Source of the DNA: Multifurca ochricompacta
Lineage: Eukaryota > Basidiomycota > Agaricomycetes > Russulales > Russulaceae
DNA: 64,000 nucleotides
Assembly: GCA_022496185.1 (NCBI GenBank)
Contig: WTXG01000099.1
Coordinates: 1 to 64,000 of the forward strand
Direction: 5' to 3'
Shown here: positions 10,474-20,639 of the stretch, piece after piece
How the letters are laid out: each line of letters starts with the position of its first letter
Numbering within the stretch: position 1 is the first letter of the stretch
Program-made: the position numbers and the translations under genes
Notes under the pieces: model-generated
Told to the model about the DNA's origin: nothing
Databases searched by the model: none
The model's input: the letters and a program-made list of their open reading frames with translations, nothing else

Positions 10474-12063
10474 ATGAAACAAAATCCTGTTCGTCTCAAA
10501 CAGCAGTTGGCCCCACTAAGACAATCTATCATCGACAAGCCCCCCTTTAAAAGCGGGACTTTTCAACTTCCCTCTTCTTGGTTCTCCCTCTATTATAAGA
10601 CCACAAAAGATGGTGGTGATGTTATTGCCAAGTCAGAGGACACCAGACTCCTCCTTTAGCCAATTCCGCTCACGTGCCCCCCCCGCTCCCCCCTTTTGTT
10701 TCTTCTTAGGTATATCGATCTCAGGAACGCTACTTTCGATCAATTGGAACAGCTCGCCCAGGCTTGTGAACCAGCCAACTCTGGCTATGGAAAAGAAAAT
10801 GAAGAAGAGGTGGTGGTGGTAACGGCCACCGAGAAGAAGTTGAACTCGGAAAACTTTTCCACACCAATAGTACCTGATCGGACCGACCTGGTCAAGATCG
10901 TGCGTGGATACTTCCTCGAGGGCACTGACTCGACGCGCGAGATCAAGCTCGAGCTTGGCAAACTCAACGTTTATGGTACTTGACTAATTTTTCCGTTTCT
11001 ATTTCATTTTCCATTTTCCTTTCCATGCGGTGTTGTTAAGAAACAGAACCACTGAAAGAACAGTTTACTTCTTTTCTTTACTTCAGACAAAGAATCGGGA
11101 TCTTCCTTCTTCAAGTCCCATGTCGATACACCATCACCGCCACCAGACAGCAATAAAAAAAAGAAGTTTGGATCGCTCGTTATCGTCTTTCCGACCCCAC
11201 ACGAGGGTGGCACTCTTCACCTCCGTCATCACGGTCAAGAATGGACTTTTGACTCAGCGTTGGAACTTACAGGATTGCGCACACCGACGATCGGTTACAT
11301 CGCTCTCTCCAGTGACCTCGAGCATGAAGTCGCGCCTGTGACATCTGGTCACCGGGTAACGTTGACCTTCAATCTCTATTTCGACGACGACGACAACAGC
11401 AATGGGTTGACGCGGCCTGCTTCCTCTTCTACAAAGAAATTGACTACTTCAGAGTTACCTTATCCTTTACTGGCAGTGAATGAACGGACGATCCACACGA
11501 ATCTCGAAGCACTTTTAGAAGATGGGGAGTTCTTCGCTGAGGGCGGTACTCTCGGATTCGGTTTACGACACGTTTATCCGGTCGCAGAGGGGTATACGTT
11601 CAAACATATCTATGGCTTACTGAAGGGGAGCGATGCGGCCATCTATCGAATCTTCCGGGCTCTCGGGTTCGAACCCATATTGTACCTATATTACGAGTGG
11701 TACTCTCCGCAGGATGATTCGGTCGAGGCTACGATCATCGACAAGGTGATCAATATTTATAGCGACAAAGACGAGGGAACGGACGTCACCAAGCAATTCT
11801 ACGAGGATGATGGAATCGTCATTCATCGCGAAGATGGACCCCCGGAAGATGAAAATGACTATTGGGATAATACAGAGAGGTTGTATTGGGTCACGCCGGT
11901 GACGCAGATCAACCGTCGGGTGACTAAGTACGCGGTGTATACGAAAGATCTTAGGATTGCACAGGTGGAGGGGGATTTGTGCCTCGTCGTGCGCATCGGC
12001 AAGGCGGGAGAAAGATTGGCGTATCCGACAGTTGCGCAACTAGAAGCACGTCGGTCCGAATAG
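10474..12063 (+). CDS. 2OG-Fe(II) oxygenase-like protein, copy 1
   Basis: Three exons, 10474-10631, 10710-10975 and 11087-12063, give 466 codons plus stop with phase-consistent GT-AG introns (GTCAGA...TTAG and GTACTT...TCAG). The protein resembles the fungal Fe2OG/prolyl-4-hydroxylase-like family. The metal and cosubstrate signature is visible: HVD in FFKSHVDTP (HxD), GGTLHLRH, then EHEV (distal His) and SGHRVTLTF (Arg expected to hold 2-oxoglutarate). Downstream conserved segments are LGFGLRHVYPV, LLKGSDAAIYR and GDLCLVVRIGKAGERL. Substrate unknown. The paralogue at 47312-48822 has the same intron positions but carries damage, so this copy is the likely functional one. Confidence 0.8.
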
Positions 12064-12359
12064 TTTCTAACATCATGCACCGGGAGGGTTTTTTTTTTCT
12101 TTTAAAAGTTTGAAAGTGGCACAACACTAGGAGGAGTTATGTGTATATAACCAACTGATATTTGTCGGGTAGAATCAATAGCTGCAGTGACAATCTTAAA
12201 TTCGAGAGAACGTAAGTAAGTGATCGCTCCGACGACGACAACCAAAGGAGTTTACTGTTCATTGATTTCAGTCTTTGGGTAAGCCGTAATGGCCGCGCGC
12301 ACCAGGGTTAGGCATGAACATATTTCTTCTCGAACCCTGAACTGACCAATTATTCAACT
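12064..12359. other. Downstream region, no gene seen
   Basis: Low-complexity T-run at 12089-12100 and otherwise unremarkable sequence up to the LTR-like repeat. Confidence 0.35.
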
Positions 12360-12770
12360 ACGCTACTTGGCTCTTACTTTGCGTTCCATGCCCGGGCCGC
12401 CTGCTTGTCGCTCTTGTCCACCCTCTTATGGCACAATACCACTCCTTAAAACTGGTCCCTCAACGAGTATATAAAGGTGTATGTAGTGAGACCAGCCAGC
12501 CAGCATCCAAGAAATCTAGCAGTGCAGTTCTTTCTCTCTCTTTTGCTTTGCAGAGCAATTCATAGACCACGACAAGCACGGAACCATGACTTCTAGCATC
12601 TCGCGCGAGCCCCTTCCTTCTCATCTCTTGCTCACCACACACTGCACTCTCTCACACATACACACACACACTCTCTCTGCTCGGGGAATGTCCTTGCCTC
12701 GCATTGGGTCCGTACACTGTATATGTAACGATGGACTGGGCGCTAGGAATTAAAAACTCATTCAGTAAAT
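12360..12770 (+). repeat. LTR-like dispersed repeat, copy 1 (diverged)
   Basis: Shares with two other places (13698-14300 plus, about 51720-52278 minus) a block with the order CCGGGCCGCNTGC, a TATATAA box (12469 here), then ACCAGCCAG, a TTTCTCTCTCTTT tract and CCTCGCA. The shared order and the TATA box suggest a solo LTR or another promoter-bearing repeat. Boundaries are approximate. Confidence 0.4.
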
Positions 12771-12952
12771 ATTTCCACTTCAAGTCGGACAAGAATTTTT
12801 TGGGGAAATGATGGATCGTTTTAATCTAGGCAGTCCATTCTCTGCCCCGTTTCATCATCAACTTCCAACTCCTTTTCCTTTCCTCTCGTCCACATTTACA
12901 TGGTACCATTCTGGTCTCTCAAATAGTATATGGTAGCATGTAAATGCTTGTA

Positions 12953-13266
12953 GTGACCTCGCTATGTCTCCCGCCCCAGCAGAAGAATCTGCTGTCGACG
13001 ATTTTGCTGTGCTTTTGTTGCGTGCATTGGGCTACACTCCGAGAGGCAGGGTTGTAAGGACAAGGAAGGAGATCCCTCTCATCATTTGTGGCGAGGCTAG
13101 GCATGCCAAAATGGATGTGTGCATCATTGACCAAAATGAAATTTGGCTCTTGGACCAGGAAGACAAACAGCACCTGGACTCGTCAGATCCAGAACCACAG
13201 CTCATCGCAGAAGCCATTGCGGCCTTTGCTGCAAATAATCAGACTCGCCAACGAACGCTTGGGTAG
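12953..13266 (+). pseudogene. Partial copy of conserved hypothetical gene X
   Basis: Encodes a segment nearly identical to the middle of the gene at 14474-15249: MSPAPAEESAVDDFAVLLLR, RTRKEIPLIICGEARHAK, DPEPQLIAEAIAAFAANN, then stops shortly after TRQRTLG. The N-terminal third and C-terminal third are missing. Unlike the longer copy, this one keeps the base needed for a continuous frame at RTRKEIP. Function of the family is unknown to me; it recurs in mushroom genomes. Confidence 0.65.
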
Positions 13267-13697
13267 TCTAGTGTAGTCATCCTAGGCATTCTAGCAATGT
13301 AATCTTCCCAAGTGTGACCCGTCAAACGGACGGCGCGCAGCCTCAGTCGTCGTCGAACTTCCCGTTCAATCCGCGCGTCAGTCTACCTGAGCCATTTTGA
13401 GATCACACGTCCCCTACTAGACGACTTGTAACAAAAAGGAAAAAAAACGAACCTGGAGAACGACCGTTTTCTGGGGTCAGAGTTCAAGTTCGATTGATAT
13501 TCCCGCCTTACTCTTTCCAAATCGTCGGGTGAGATTCTTTCTGGTAGTTTTCGCCCAAATTGCTGGTTGAACTGGTCCTCGGAGTCTGCATACTTCCGAC
13601 TCAGAACTATCCAGCCAAGGCTATCGTCGCTTAATCAATGCTCGTCCATGGACAGGATGTCACTCTTTTTGGCACCCCAAACACTGTAAACCCTTGA
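13267..13697. other. Intergenic stretch, no gene seen
   Basis: No frame with recognisable features. Confidence 0.35.
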
Positions 13698-14300
13698 TAC
13701 TGTAAGGATGGCTCTGGCGTTGAGCATGAAACAGCCAGCTATTGTCTCTCCTGAATTTAGAGCATTTAGAATCTAGCTTCGTATATCTTATCATTTACAT
13801 TCCGGGCCGCATGCCCGTCCATTCCTTACACCGTTTCACTACCTCCTCGTCTTAATTGCCAGGTTTCTACCTCCCGTCTACACTACCTCCCCGTCTACAT
13901 CATCTCCGCCTTTATTGCCTGGCATCATCTCACCTTATCTTCTTTCAACCCTACCCTCTTTCTGCTTCATAACTCGGTCTCTCTGCAAGTATATAAAGGT
14001 ACATACAATGCTTGTAGTAGACCAGCCAGTGAGCCACTAGAAGCAGAAATCAAATGGCATTTCTCTCTCTTTATCTTTCTTTTTGTGTGCTAAAGAACTT
14101 CTTGACAACATCGAGCGCAAAGGTCAAACAGAACCAACAAGCAGCGATTTCCTTAAATTCAAGCACAATACGTTTACATTCGAGCTAGTTATCTGAAAAG
14201 GGCGTGCTCTCTTCTCTCTTCTCTCTCTCTCACCATCCAAGGAATACTTTGCCTCGCACTCACTGCGGATTGGATCTGTACAATACCGAAATTCTGTCAT
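13698..14300 (+). repeat. LTR-like dispersed repeat, copy 2
   Basis: Begins TGTAAGGATGGCTC like the copy near 52278 on the minus strand, followed by CATTCCGGGCCGCATGCCCG, a TATATAAAGG box at 13991, ACCAGCCAGTGAGCC and a TTTCTCTC tract, ending near CCTCGCACTCACTGCGGATTG. The TG start and TATA box fit a solo LTR, but no flanking duplication was established. Confidence 0.45.
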
Positions 14301-14473
14301 TGTCATGGGCCAAAATGCATCAACAAACAGATATTTCAAGGAGAGATGATGATACATTCAATCGTACATATGTCAAGTGGACTCATGTTTCATTTTCCAC
14401 TATTAAGCTTTGGATCTGACCGATCAAAATCAATCACCATTTGATCCTCCGGAAAATCGATTTACATTTCGCC

Positions 14474-15249
14474 TCAGTTCACGAATTGCCTAAATGCCTC
14501 ATAACAAGACAGAATGACCTGTCTATTATCCAATGGCTTCATACCTTCGCTCCAGCGGCAATTCGGTCTTGGGACATTGGGAACATGTGCATAGACAGTA
14601 GTTGCCACCTGAGGGTAAACCCCGCTTGCGACACTACCTGCGAGTGCCGCCGTGACCAAAATTTTGTAGAAAATTGGTGCGGTGCCCTTCATAGTGATTC
14701 CAGCCATGACCTTGGAATTAAGAGGGGGCTGATTGAGTGTTCGTTGGCGAGTCTGATTATTTGCAGCAAAGGCCGCAATGGCTTCTGCGATGAGCTGTGG
14801 TTCTGGATCTGATGAGTCCAGGTGCCGTTTGTCTTCCTGGACCACGAGCAAAATTTCATTTTGGTCAATGATGCACACATCCATTTTGGCATGCCTAGCC
14901 TCGCCACAAATGATGAGAGGGATCTCCTCCTTGTCCTTACAACCCTGCCTCTCGGAGTGTAGCCCAACGCACGCAACAGAAGCACAGCAAAATCGTCGAC
15001 AGCAGATTCTTCTGCTGGGGCGGGAGACATAGCGAGATCCATCGTACGAAGGAGGTAATAATCACCGTCATCAGTAGCATCGTCAGGCGATGTAGCTGTG
15101 AGGATAGCTGGATTAACGGTGGGCTGGGGGAGGTTGTCCGTGCCGAAGAAGGTGGCAGCATTTTGATACTCGACCACGATGTTGTACGCCGCGAGCTCAT
15201 GGCTCGTCCAATTGCTACCAGACTTGGCGCTGCGGATGAGTTCAGTCAT
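14474..15249 (-). pseudogene. Conserved hypothetical gene X, one-base frameshift
   Basis: Read from ATG at 15249: MTELIRSAKSGSNWTSHELA, then YYLLRTMDLAMSPAPAEES, then a frame change, then DVCIIDQNEILLVVQEDKRH, VMAGITMKGTAPIFYKI and VILSCYEAFRQFVN before the stop at 14474. Comparison with the partial plus-strand copy shows that one base is missing near 14927-14933 in the RTR[KE]IP region. The span is 776 bases, one short of a multiple of three. The family is widespread in Agaricomycetes with no known function, to my knowledge. No signal peptide or membrane segment is evident. Confidence 0.7.
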
Positions 15250-15489
15250 GCTGATGACAAGGTTCTAATGAGTTACCTTTAATCCGTAGGCCTGCCATTG
15301 CCAAGCCAGGCCAAACAACCCGGCTTCAAACGGCTTTGCACGATCGCATCATGACCTAATCGTATCTCACGCTATGACCAGCAACAACACAGGTTTCTTG
15401 TTTCTTTTTCTCTCGTTCTCTTCTTACGTGCTAAAGCTCCTCGACAGTTGGGAGGTTTGAGGAAATGAGGTATTAGTATAATCAAGAAC
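15250..15489. other. Gap before duplicated unit A
   Basis: No gene seen. Confidence 0.3.
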
Positions 15490-15618
15490 CCGAAATGGTA
15501 ATGGTGGCGTCACCGGTGACATCACCACGTCACAACACAATAAACACCTCCTTCCATTAGCACCCCTCGTACGTTCTCCGCTTTTTAGGACTACTCAACA
15601 CTTACTCCTTCTCAGAAT

Positions 15619-16372
15619 ATGGTTCGTGTGGACATATTCTGTGGCTATCTAGTCTCTCCCGACCAGCTTAGGAAGTTTTCCCATTCTCTCTGCGCTATGA
15701 TCCCGGTGGCGACCTTGTTATGCTTCACTCCCAAGTCAGACTCTGGGTCGAACGACAACCCAAACTCCCCATTCCATGCCCTTGGAATGTCAAGTACCCT
15801 CGATCAATCTCACCGACTAAGGAAGGCCTTCGCATTTTGATACCAACACGACGCCGCATCGCAGTGCACACGTTCCAGTTCGAGGAAAAGGATATAGACA
15901 GAGCAATTCTTCAAAAGGTGTTGGATCATCCACAGCTGTCACCGCTTGGAGTAGATGCCAGATTCGTGACCTGCCCAGACCCTTACTTGCGATGTTGTCT
16001 CGCTGGGGAAGAATATACGACGGTTTTTGTGAGTGTTTATTCAAATGGACTGAGATGCAGTATGGGGCACTATTTGAGTGAATTTTGCAGAACACGGAGG
16101 ATGAATCATCGCAGAACACGGAAGATGAATGATGAGTGATGAGGAAAGGAAACAGAGCCATATTTATGCTTGCTGTGATTGTAATTGGGCGGAGAAGTAT
16201 GGTTGGGTTTCAGTTGAGCACGGATATAAAGTTATGATAATTAATTACTTTCTTTTCCATGTTATCTCGCAACCATATAGTTGAACTCTGTGGCCAGTCT
16301 TTTTGTGGAGCCATTGGTGTATACGAGTCAACTCGATTCTATCGCACTCCCTCTTCTCTAGGCAATTATTAG
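15619..16372 (+). pseudogene. Family P gene, copy A (frameshifted)
   Basis: Homologue of the intact P gene at 57997-58764. After MVR.DIFCGYLVSPDQLRKF a deletion of four A residues (near 15690) shifts the frame; the frame VRLWVERQPKLPIPC follows. A duplicated 7-base GATGAGT-type segment near 16128-16136 causes a second break at RTRKMNDE. The 24-bp internal repeat is present in about 1.5 units. Both breaks are absent from copy C, so this copy is a pseudogene. Confidence 0.75.
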
Positions 16373-17959
16373 CGATTGTAATCAGTTAGATCAAAAGTAC
16401 AACAGCACTGTCAAAGACGTGGATCTCTTCAAAGCGCATCCCTGGCTCGTCCCGTTTCTTGGCAAGTGCTGTGACCAAAGGTCGCAGTAAGCATCTTTCA
16501 TATAACTTACATCTAATCCCTTTTCACACATCTCTAACATGCACCCACCTCCACTGATTCCACCCCAAAGCAAGGGTTATCCACCTCCCTTCAGGTCCCA
16601 ATCCGTCAATTCAAGGTACGCAGCTATCCAAAAACCGTTCACCCATGCTCATTTCGTCATAATAGCTAGCTTATGTACGTGAGGTCCCTCTTTCAAATGC
16701 AATGCCGCAAATTCACTTCTCACAATCGAGAGTTACCCTCGACAAGCGGAGAGATGTCTACGCCCGACAGAGTAGTATGTATGGTGGATGAAGTTGTGTC
16801 TTCGCAGCTCTAGATGTCAAGGTCGATTTTCTCGCTCTTTCTCATTTATATACTTATTCTCTCATCCCAAAAATGGTTTCCACCTCTTGATATCGAGCTG
16901 CGCGACAGGATGGAAGCCTCATGGTTTTGTCTATGTCATTTTGACCGTTACCGAGAAGGATTTGGAAGATATTGAATCGGATTACCAGGGTGATTGACTG
17001 ACCTCTATTTGTATCGTGAACCCATTTGATTGCAGATGATGTTGCGCCACAGGACTCGACCCTAGGCTGGATACAGCGCCACTTGTCGAGGAGCACCAGG
17101 AGAGGCTGGTGAGGGGATTCCGTGAATACGTGACAATGGATCAAGGTTATGATGCATAGACCCACTTGAAGGTCCAAGGCGGCCGCCCTGGACTCTGTTT
17201 GCAGAATTGAATTGCGTCGTACTAATTCCATGTATTCTCCCCGAAGAACCATCTAATCGGGCCGCCAAACATGAAACTTTCAGTTGAGTGTCCTTCCTCT
17301 CCCCCACCGCTGACATCCCTAAAGTGGTAATCCTGTCACACGGCTGTAATTTGTAATAATATTTATTTTAAATGGAAGTTATCATTGAATATTTATTTTA
17401 AAAAGGAAAGTTATCAACAAAATATCATTACAAATCAGTTGGAATAAGATCAGATAAGGATTAGATAAGAACTTTGGTGTTCTCGCGCGTTCTCGCTACT
17501 CTAAGTCTAGCTATTTTATGACTTTCAATGTGTATCATGTGTTCTCATCAGAGTGTGTGGGTCTAGAGCAGTAGAGAATTTGTAGCAGGAGTGTTATTGT
17601 CCATTGCATAGACAGGAAGAGGGAGGATGTTAAGCATTTTCACTATTAGGTGTTTTTATTTTGAAATCAATTTTATTCGCACTTCAGGGCCTTGCCCAAA
17701 TCACACAGCTACTACCACTACATAGTAATTACTGTTGTAAACATGAGAGAAGGGTGGAACCACCATGTGTGAAACCTCTTGGTAGAGGGAAACAAGAAAA
17801 ACAGTGTGTAATAGAGGAGTGGAGAGGGGAAGAGAGCCTGTGTGTTGGAGAAGAAAGGTGAGCTTACCCATACTACCCAATGTCACCAACTCAGACTTAA
17901 TCCAGCTCGCAAGGTCATCTCACCAAAGGAGGCCTTGTGAAGGCCCGCGTGTCCTGGAT

Positions 17960-19660
17960 TTTTTTTTTTTTTTTTTTTGAACTCAATTTTATTACGCGCT
18001 TCAGCCAAACAGACAAATTGCGTGGCTACTACAGTGACATAGTAACTATTGTAAGAAGGGACAAATGCCCTGGAGGTAGTGGTGGAAAACCCAAAGGGAA
18101 AAACCATGGAGAACGTACATGGAAGACCCAGCGAACCAGGACCCCCACCCCAGAGGGGTGGGGAAGAGGAAGATGTAAAATTAAAGGTGGGGACGGCTAG
18201 GCGCAGTTGCCAGGTCCAGACCCCGTGTGCCATCAAGGTCGCGACCCAACCTATCTGTACAATGAAAGTCCGAAACACAAAAGTGACAGTTAAAAAAAAG
18301 AAGAGAGCCGCTAGGCGGCGGGTGTGGGGGCCAGGACAGCCAGCTTCTTGACGCAGGGCAGCTTCTTCCAACGTCGGACAGCACCAGCATGCCCAAAGGC
18401 ATAGAGGGTGCGCTGGGCCAGAAGGCCCGCCAGCGCTGCACCATCCGGGTCCTCAAAGGCCACCACCACAGAAGAGGTGGAGCCAGGGAGGAGGGTGGAG
18501 GGGGCGCAGACCCAGGAAGGAAGGGCTGTCACTTTGAGCGCCCTGTACACCAGGTTCTCATGACCCAGGGCCTCATGGCAGGCCTGGGGAGAATGTGCCC
18601 CAGTGTGCGGGGTCACGCCAGTAGCAAGGCCGTTGATGGTCACCCAGGACCACTGAACGTTCGGGCGGGAGGAGGGGGTAAGTGGCTGGCCCATCACCGA
18701 CAAGAAGGGGCCAAGCAGAGAGGTGAGGAGGGGTTGTGCAGAGAGGAGGTTTGCCTCCGAGACATCGGGCCCGGCCGTAAGAACCAGGTTCTTCTTCGGT
18801 GTCCACCACGCGGCAGACAGAGAGACCTGGGTCCCAGACCCAGACAGCTCGGAGTTCAAGAATGAAACGATAGCCCCAGGGGGCTTGCACACAAATGGCG
18901 GATCGGAGATGTCCTGCACAGAACCAGGAAATACTACCAGAGAGGGTCTCGTGCGCCTCTTGGCAGCAGCAGCGTAGGAGGAAGGGGGGAGGGGGTAGGG
19001 GCAGCAGGGGCAGTGGGGGCAGGAGGGGGTGCAGGGGAGGGGGCCGGGGCAGAGGGCTTGGCCTTGGACTTGGGGGCCTTGGCTGGAGCAACCTGGGCCG
19101 GGGCCTGGGCAGGTGGAGCTGGAGGAGCCTGGGCTGGGGCCTTACCTTTTTTGGAGGGGCCGGGAGCAGAAGCAGGAGGGGGAGCAGTAGGAGGGGGGGG
19201 TGCTGGTGAGCCACCAGCAGTGAGCGCAGCCAGGGACCTCTGGAAGAGCCGCAACTCCTGATGGATCAGGAGCAAGTCTGCAGAGTAGACTCTGGTGAAA
19301 GAGGAGAGGGGAGTAGGGAAGGCAGCATGCATGGCATCCACAAAGGCCTGGGAGTGCTGCACATAGGAGAGGATGAGGGAGGGGGCCCCTTGAACAGGGG
19401 CAAAGTCAAGGAAATCGTGGAGGTGGCCATGGAGGGCAGCGACATAAGCATCGTCGTCCCCAGGGAAGGAAGCCTCAGCCTCAACCATCCCATCATAAAG
19501 CTGGGTGATGGCAGAGGTGAGGACCTGGGCAGGAGAAGGGGGGGGCGGGGGAGGGGGCTCCGAAAGAGCAGCAAAGCGATTAGACATTGGAGGCAACTTA
19601 ACCAGCAAACAACACAAAGACCTAAAGGTGATGGTGGTGGTATGTGGGCAAGAAGGGATG
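17960..19660 (-). mobile_element. ORF1-only LINE-like element (LINE-c)
   Basis: Minus-strand element with a 20-base T-run at 17959-17978 and a 15-bp duplication CCGCGTGTCCTGGAT / CCGCATGTCCTGGAT at 17945-17959 and 19661-19675. It encodes only an ORF1-like protein (from MSNRFAALSEP near 19587 to a stop at 18311), then a 3' untranslated part and the shared hairpin tail. No endonuclease or reverse transcriptase is present. The insertion appears complete at its 5' end rather than truncated in ORF2. Confidence 0.8.
18311..19587 (-). pseudogene. ORF1 (gag-like) protein of LINE-c
   Basis: N-terminal part (19587 to about 18990) begins MSNRFAALSEPPPPPPPSPA, followed by a helical-looking segment LTSAITQLYDGMVEAEASF and a long Pro/Ala-rich linker. 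The C-terminal part (about 18985 to 18311) contains VVFPGSVQDISDPPFVCKPP and VVVAFEDPDGAALAGLLAQR then LYAFGHAGAVRRWKKLP, similar to the RRM-like region of fungal LINE ORF1 proteins. The two parts are in different frames, joined at a C/T homopolymer near 18985, so one base is gained or lost. No zinc knuckles follow. Confidence 0.6.
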
Positions 19661-20159
19661 CCGCATGTCCTGGATGAAGGTGAGGGGGGTGAGGTCGTCG
19701 CATGAGCAGAGCCGGTCTCTCACTATTAGGTTGAAAACGTTGCCTACATGTCACATGACTTTGATTTGTAATGATGTTTTGTTGATCAACAATAACTTTC
19801 CTTTTTAAATGAATATTTAACGACAACTTCCTTTTTAAAATAAATATTATTACAAATCACAGTCGTGTGGCAATATTACCACTTTGGGGATGTCAGCGGT
19901 GGGGGAGAGGTGGGTCACTCCTTTCAGTTAGCTTCGATGATCTCATCACACCTCTGGAGGAAGATAGAATAACTGATAATTGAGTGCCTCGGGCAGGTTT
20001 GGCACTCATGATGATTCCTTCGTGAAAACTTACATGGACAAGGCCCACTCATCAGCGACCAAGAGACAATGAATGTTCGTCGGCTGACTTTACTTCATCA
20101 TAGGATGAATTGAAGAAATGTTTTCCAGCGTTCAACTATGCAACCACGTGATCAAGGTC

Positions 20160-20583
20160 AAGTGGCGTCGACGTCGACATCGCCCTTCCCGGCGATCTTC
20201 ATCCGTATAATATCAGCCAATTTTTGCCTTCAACTCGCCCGCCCCAGCATGAACCAAAAATAAAATAAAAAGAACAAAGGTACTACCTGGTTGTCTTTTT
20301 TTTCTGGGTGAACAAACTTCGTTGTCTAGAGGTATTTGCACTTCATGTTGGGACAGGCCGCGCCGAGGCCCTTGCATCAACTCATCCAGCCAAAAACCTT
20401 GAACTGAACCAAAAATGGAAGCTTTTTGTTCTGAATGCCAAACCTCAAGGATGTCTCGAAGAGTTTGGGGGATCCCCTCCCCTCCCCCACCCAATCCGTC
20501 GGACGCCACTTGCTAGTCTCAACCCTTTGTGGGCCTCTTTCTCTGCTTTGTCTCGTCTCCGATCTAAACACCCGCTGCGCCAT
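20160..20583 (-). other. Possible coding segment R in unit A
   Basis: A minus-strand frame kept in copy C (about 59885-60307) reads LRDILEVWHSEQKA, FGSVQGFWLDELMQGPRRG, SQHEVQIPLD and PRKKRQP, then a GTAGTA splice donor; a downstream frame QKLADIIRMKIAGKG ends in a TGA. It may be an exon pair of an unrecognised gene. Conservation between recent duplicates is weak evidence for coding. Confidence 0.3.
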
Positions 20584-20639
20584 CCTCTCCTAGGAACATC
20601 TTTATAACCCCTCTCCCTTTGTTCCGTATCTCTATCATC

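Larger units (their letters stand above)
17650..19713 (-). mobile_element. 5'-truncated LINE tail (LINE-b), split by LINE-c
   Basis: A tail of about 360 bp: T/A-rich end at 17650-17662, conserved hairpin tail, and a 5' portion at 19676-19713 ending in the LINE terminal cysteine motif. It is flanked by the 12-bp duplication TCACTATTAGGT at 17638-17649 and 19714-19725. The same tail sits in the second Mutator-like MITE at about 22600-22950, so it inserted before the MITE was copied. It is interrupted by the element at 17960-19660. Confidence 0.75.
17286..19920 (+). mobile_element. Mutator-like MITE, copy 1, carrying two LINE insertions
   Basis: Long terminal inverted repeats of roughly 150-180 bp start GAGTGTCC...CTCTCCCCCACCGCTGACATCCC and are mirrored at the right end. 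A perfect 9-bp duplication CTTTCAGTT flanks it at 17277-17285 and 19921-19929; copy C near 59645-59655 shows the unoccupied site. Long inverted repeats plus 9-bp duplications are typical of Mutator-like elements. No transposase is present. Without the LINE insertions the element would be about 560 bp. Related ends lie at 22445-22580, 46835-46981 and 63905-64000. Confidence 0.85.

Noticed and set aside
18573..19214. Proline-rich and glycine-rich frames on both strands
   Set aside because: They shadow the Pro/Ala-rich linker of the LINE-c ORF1.
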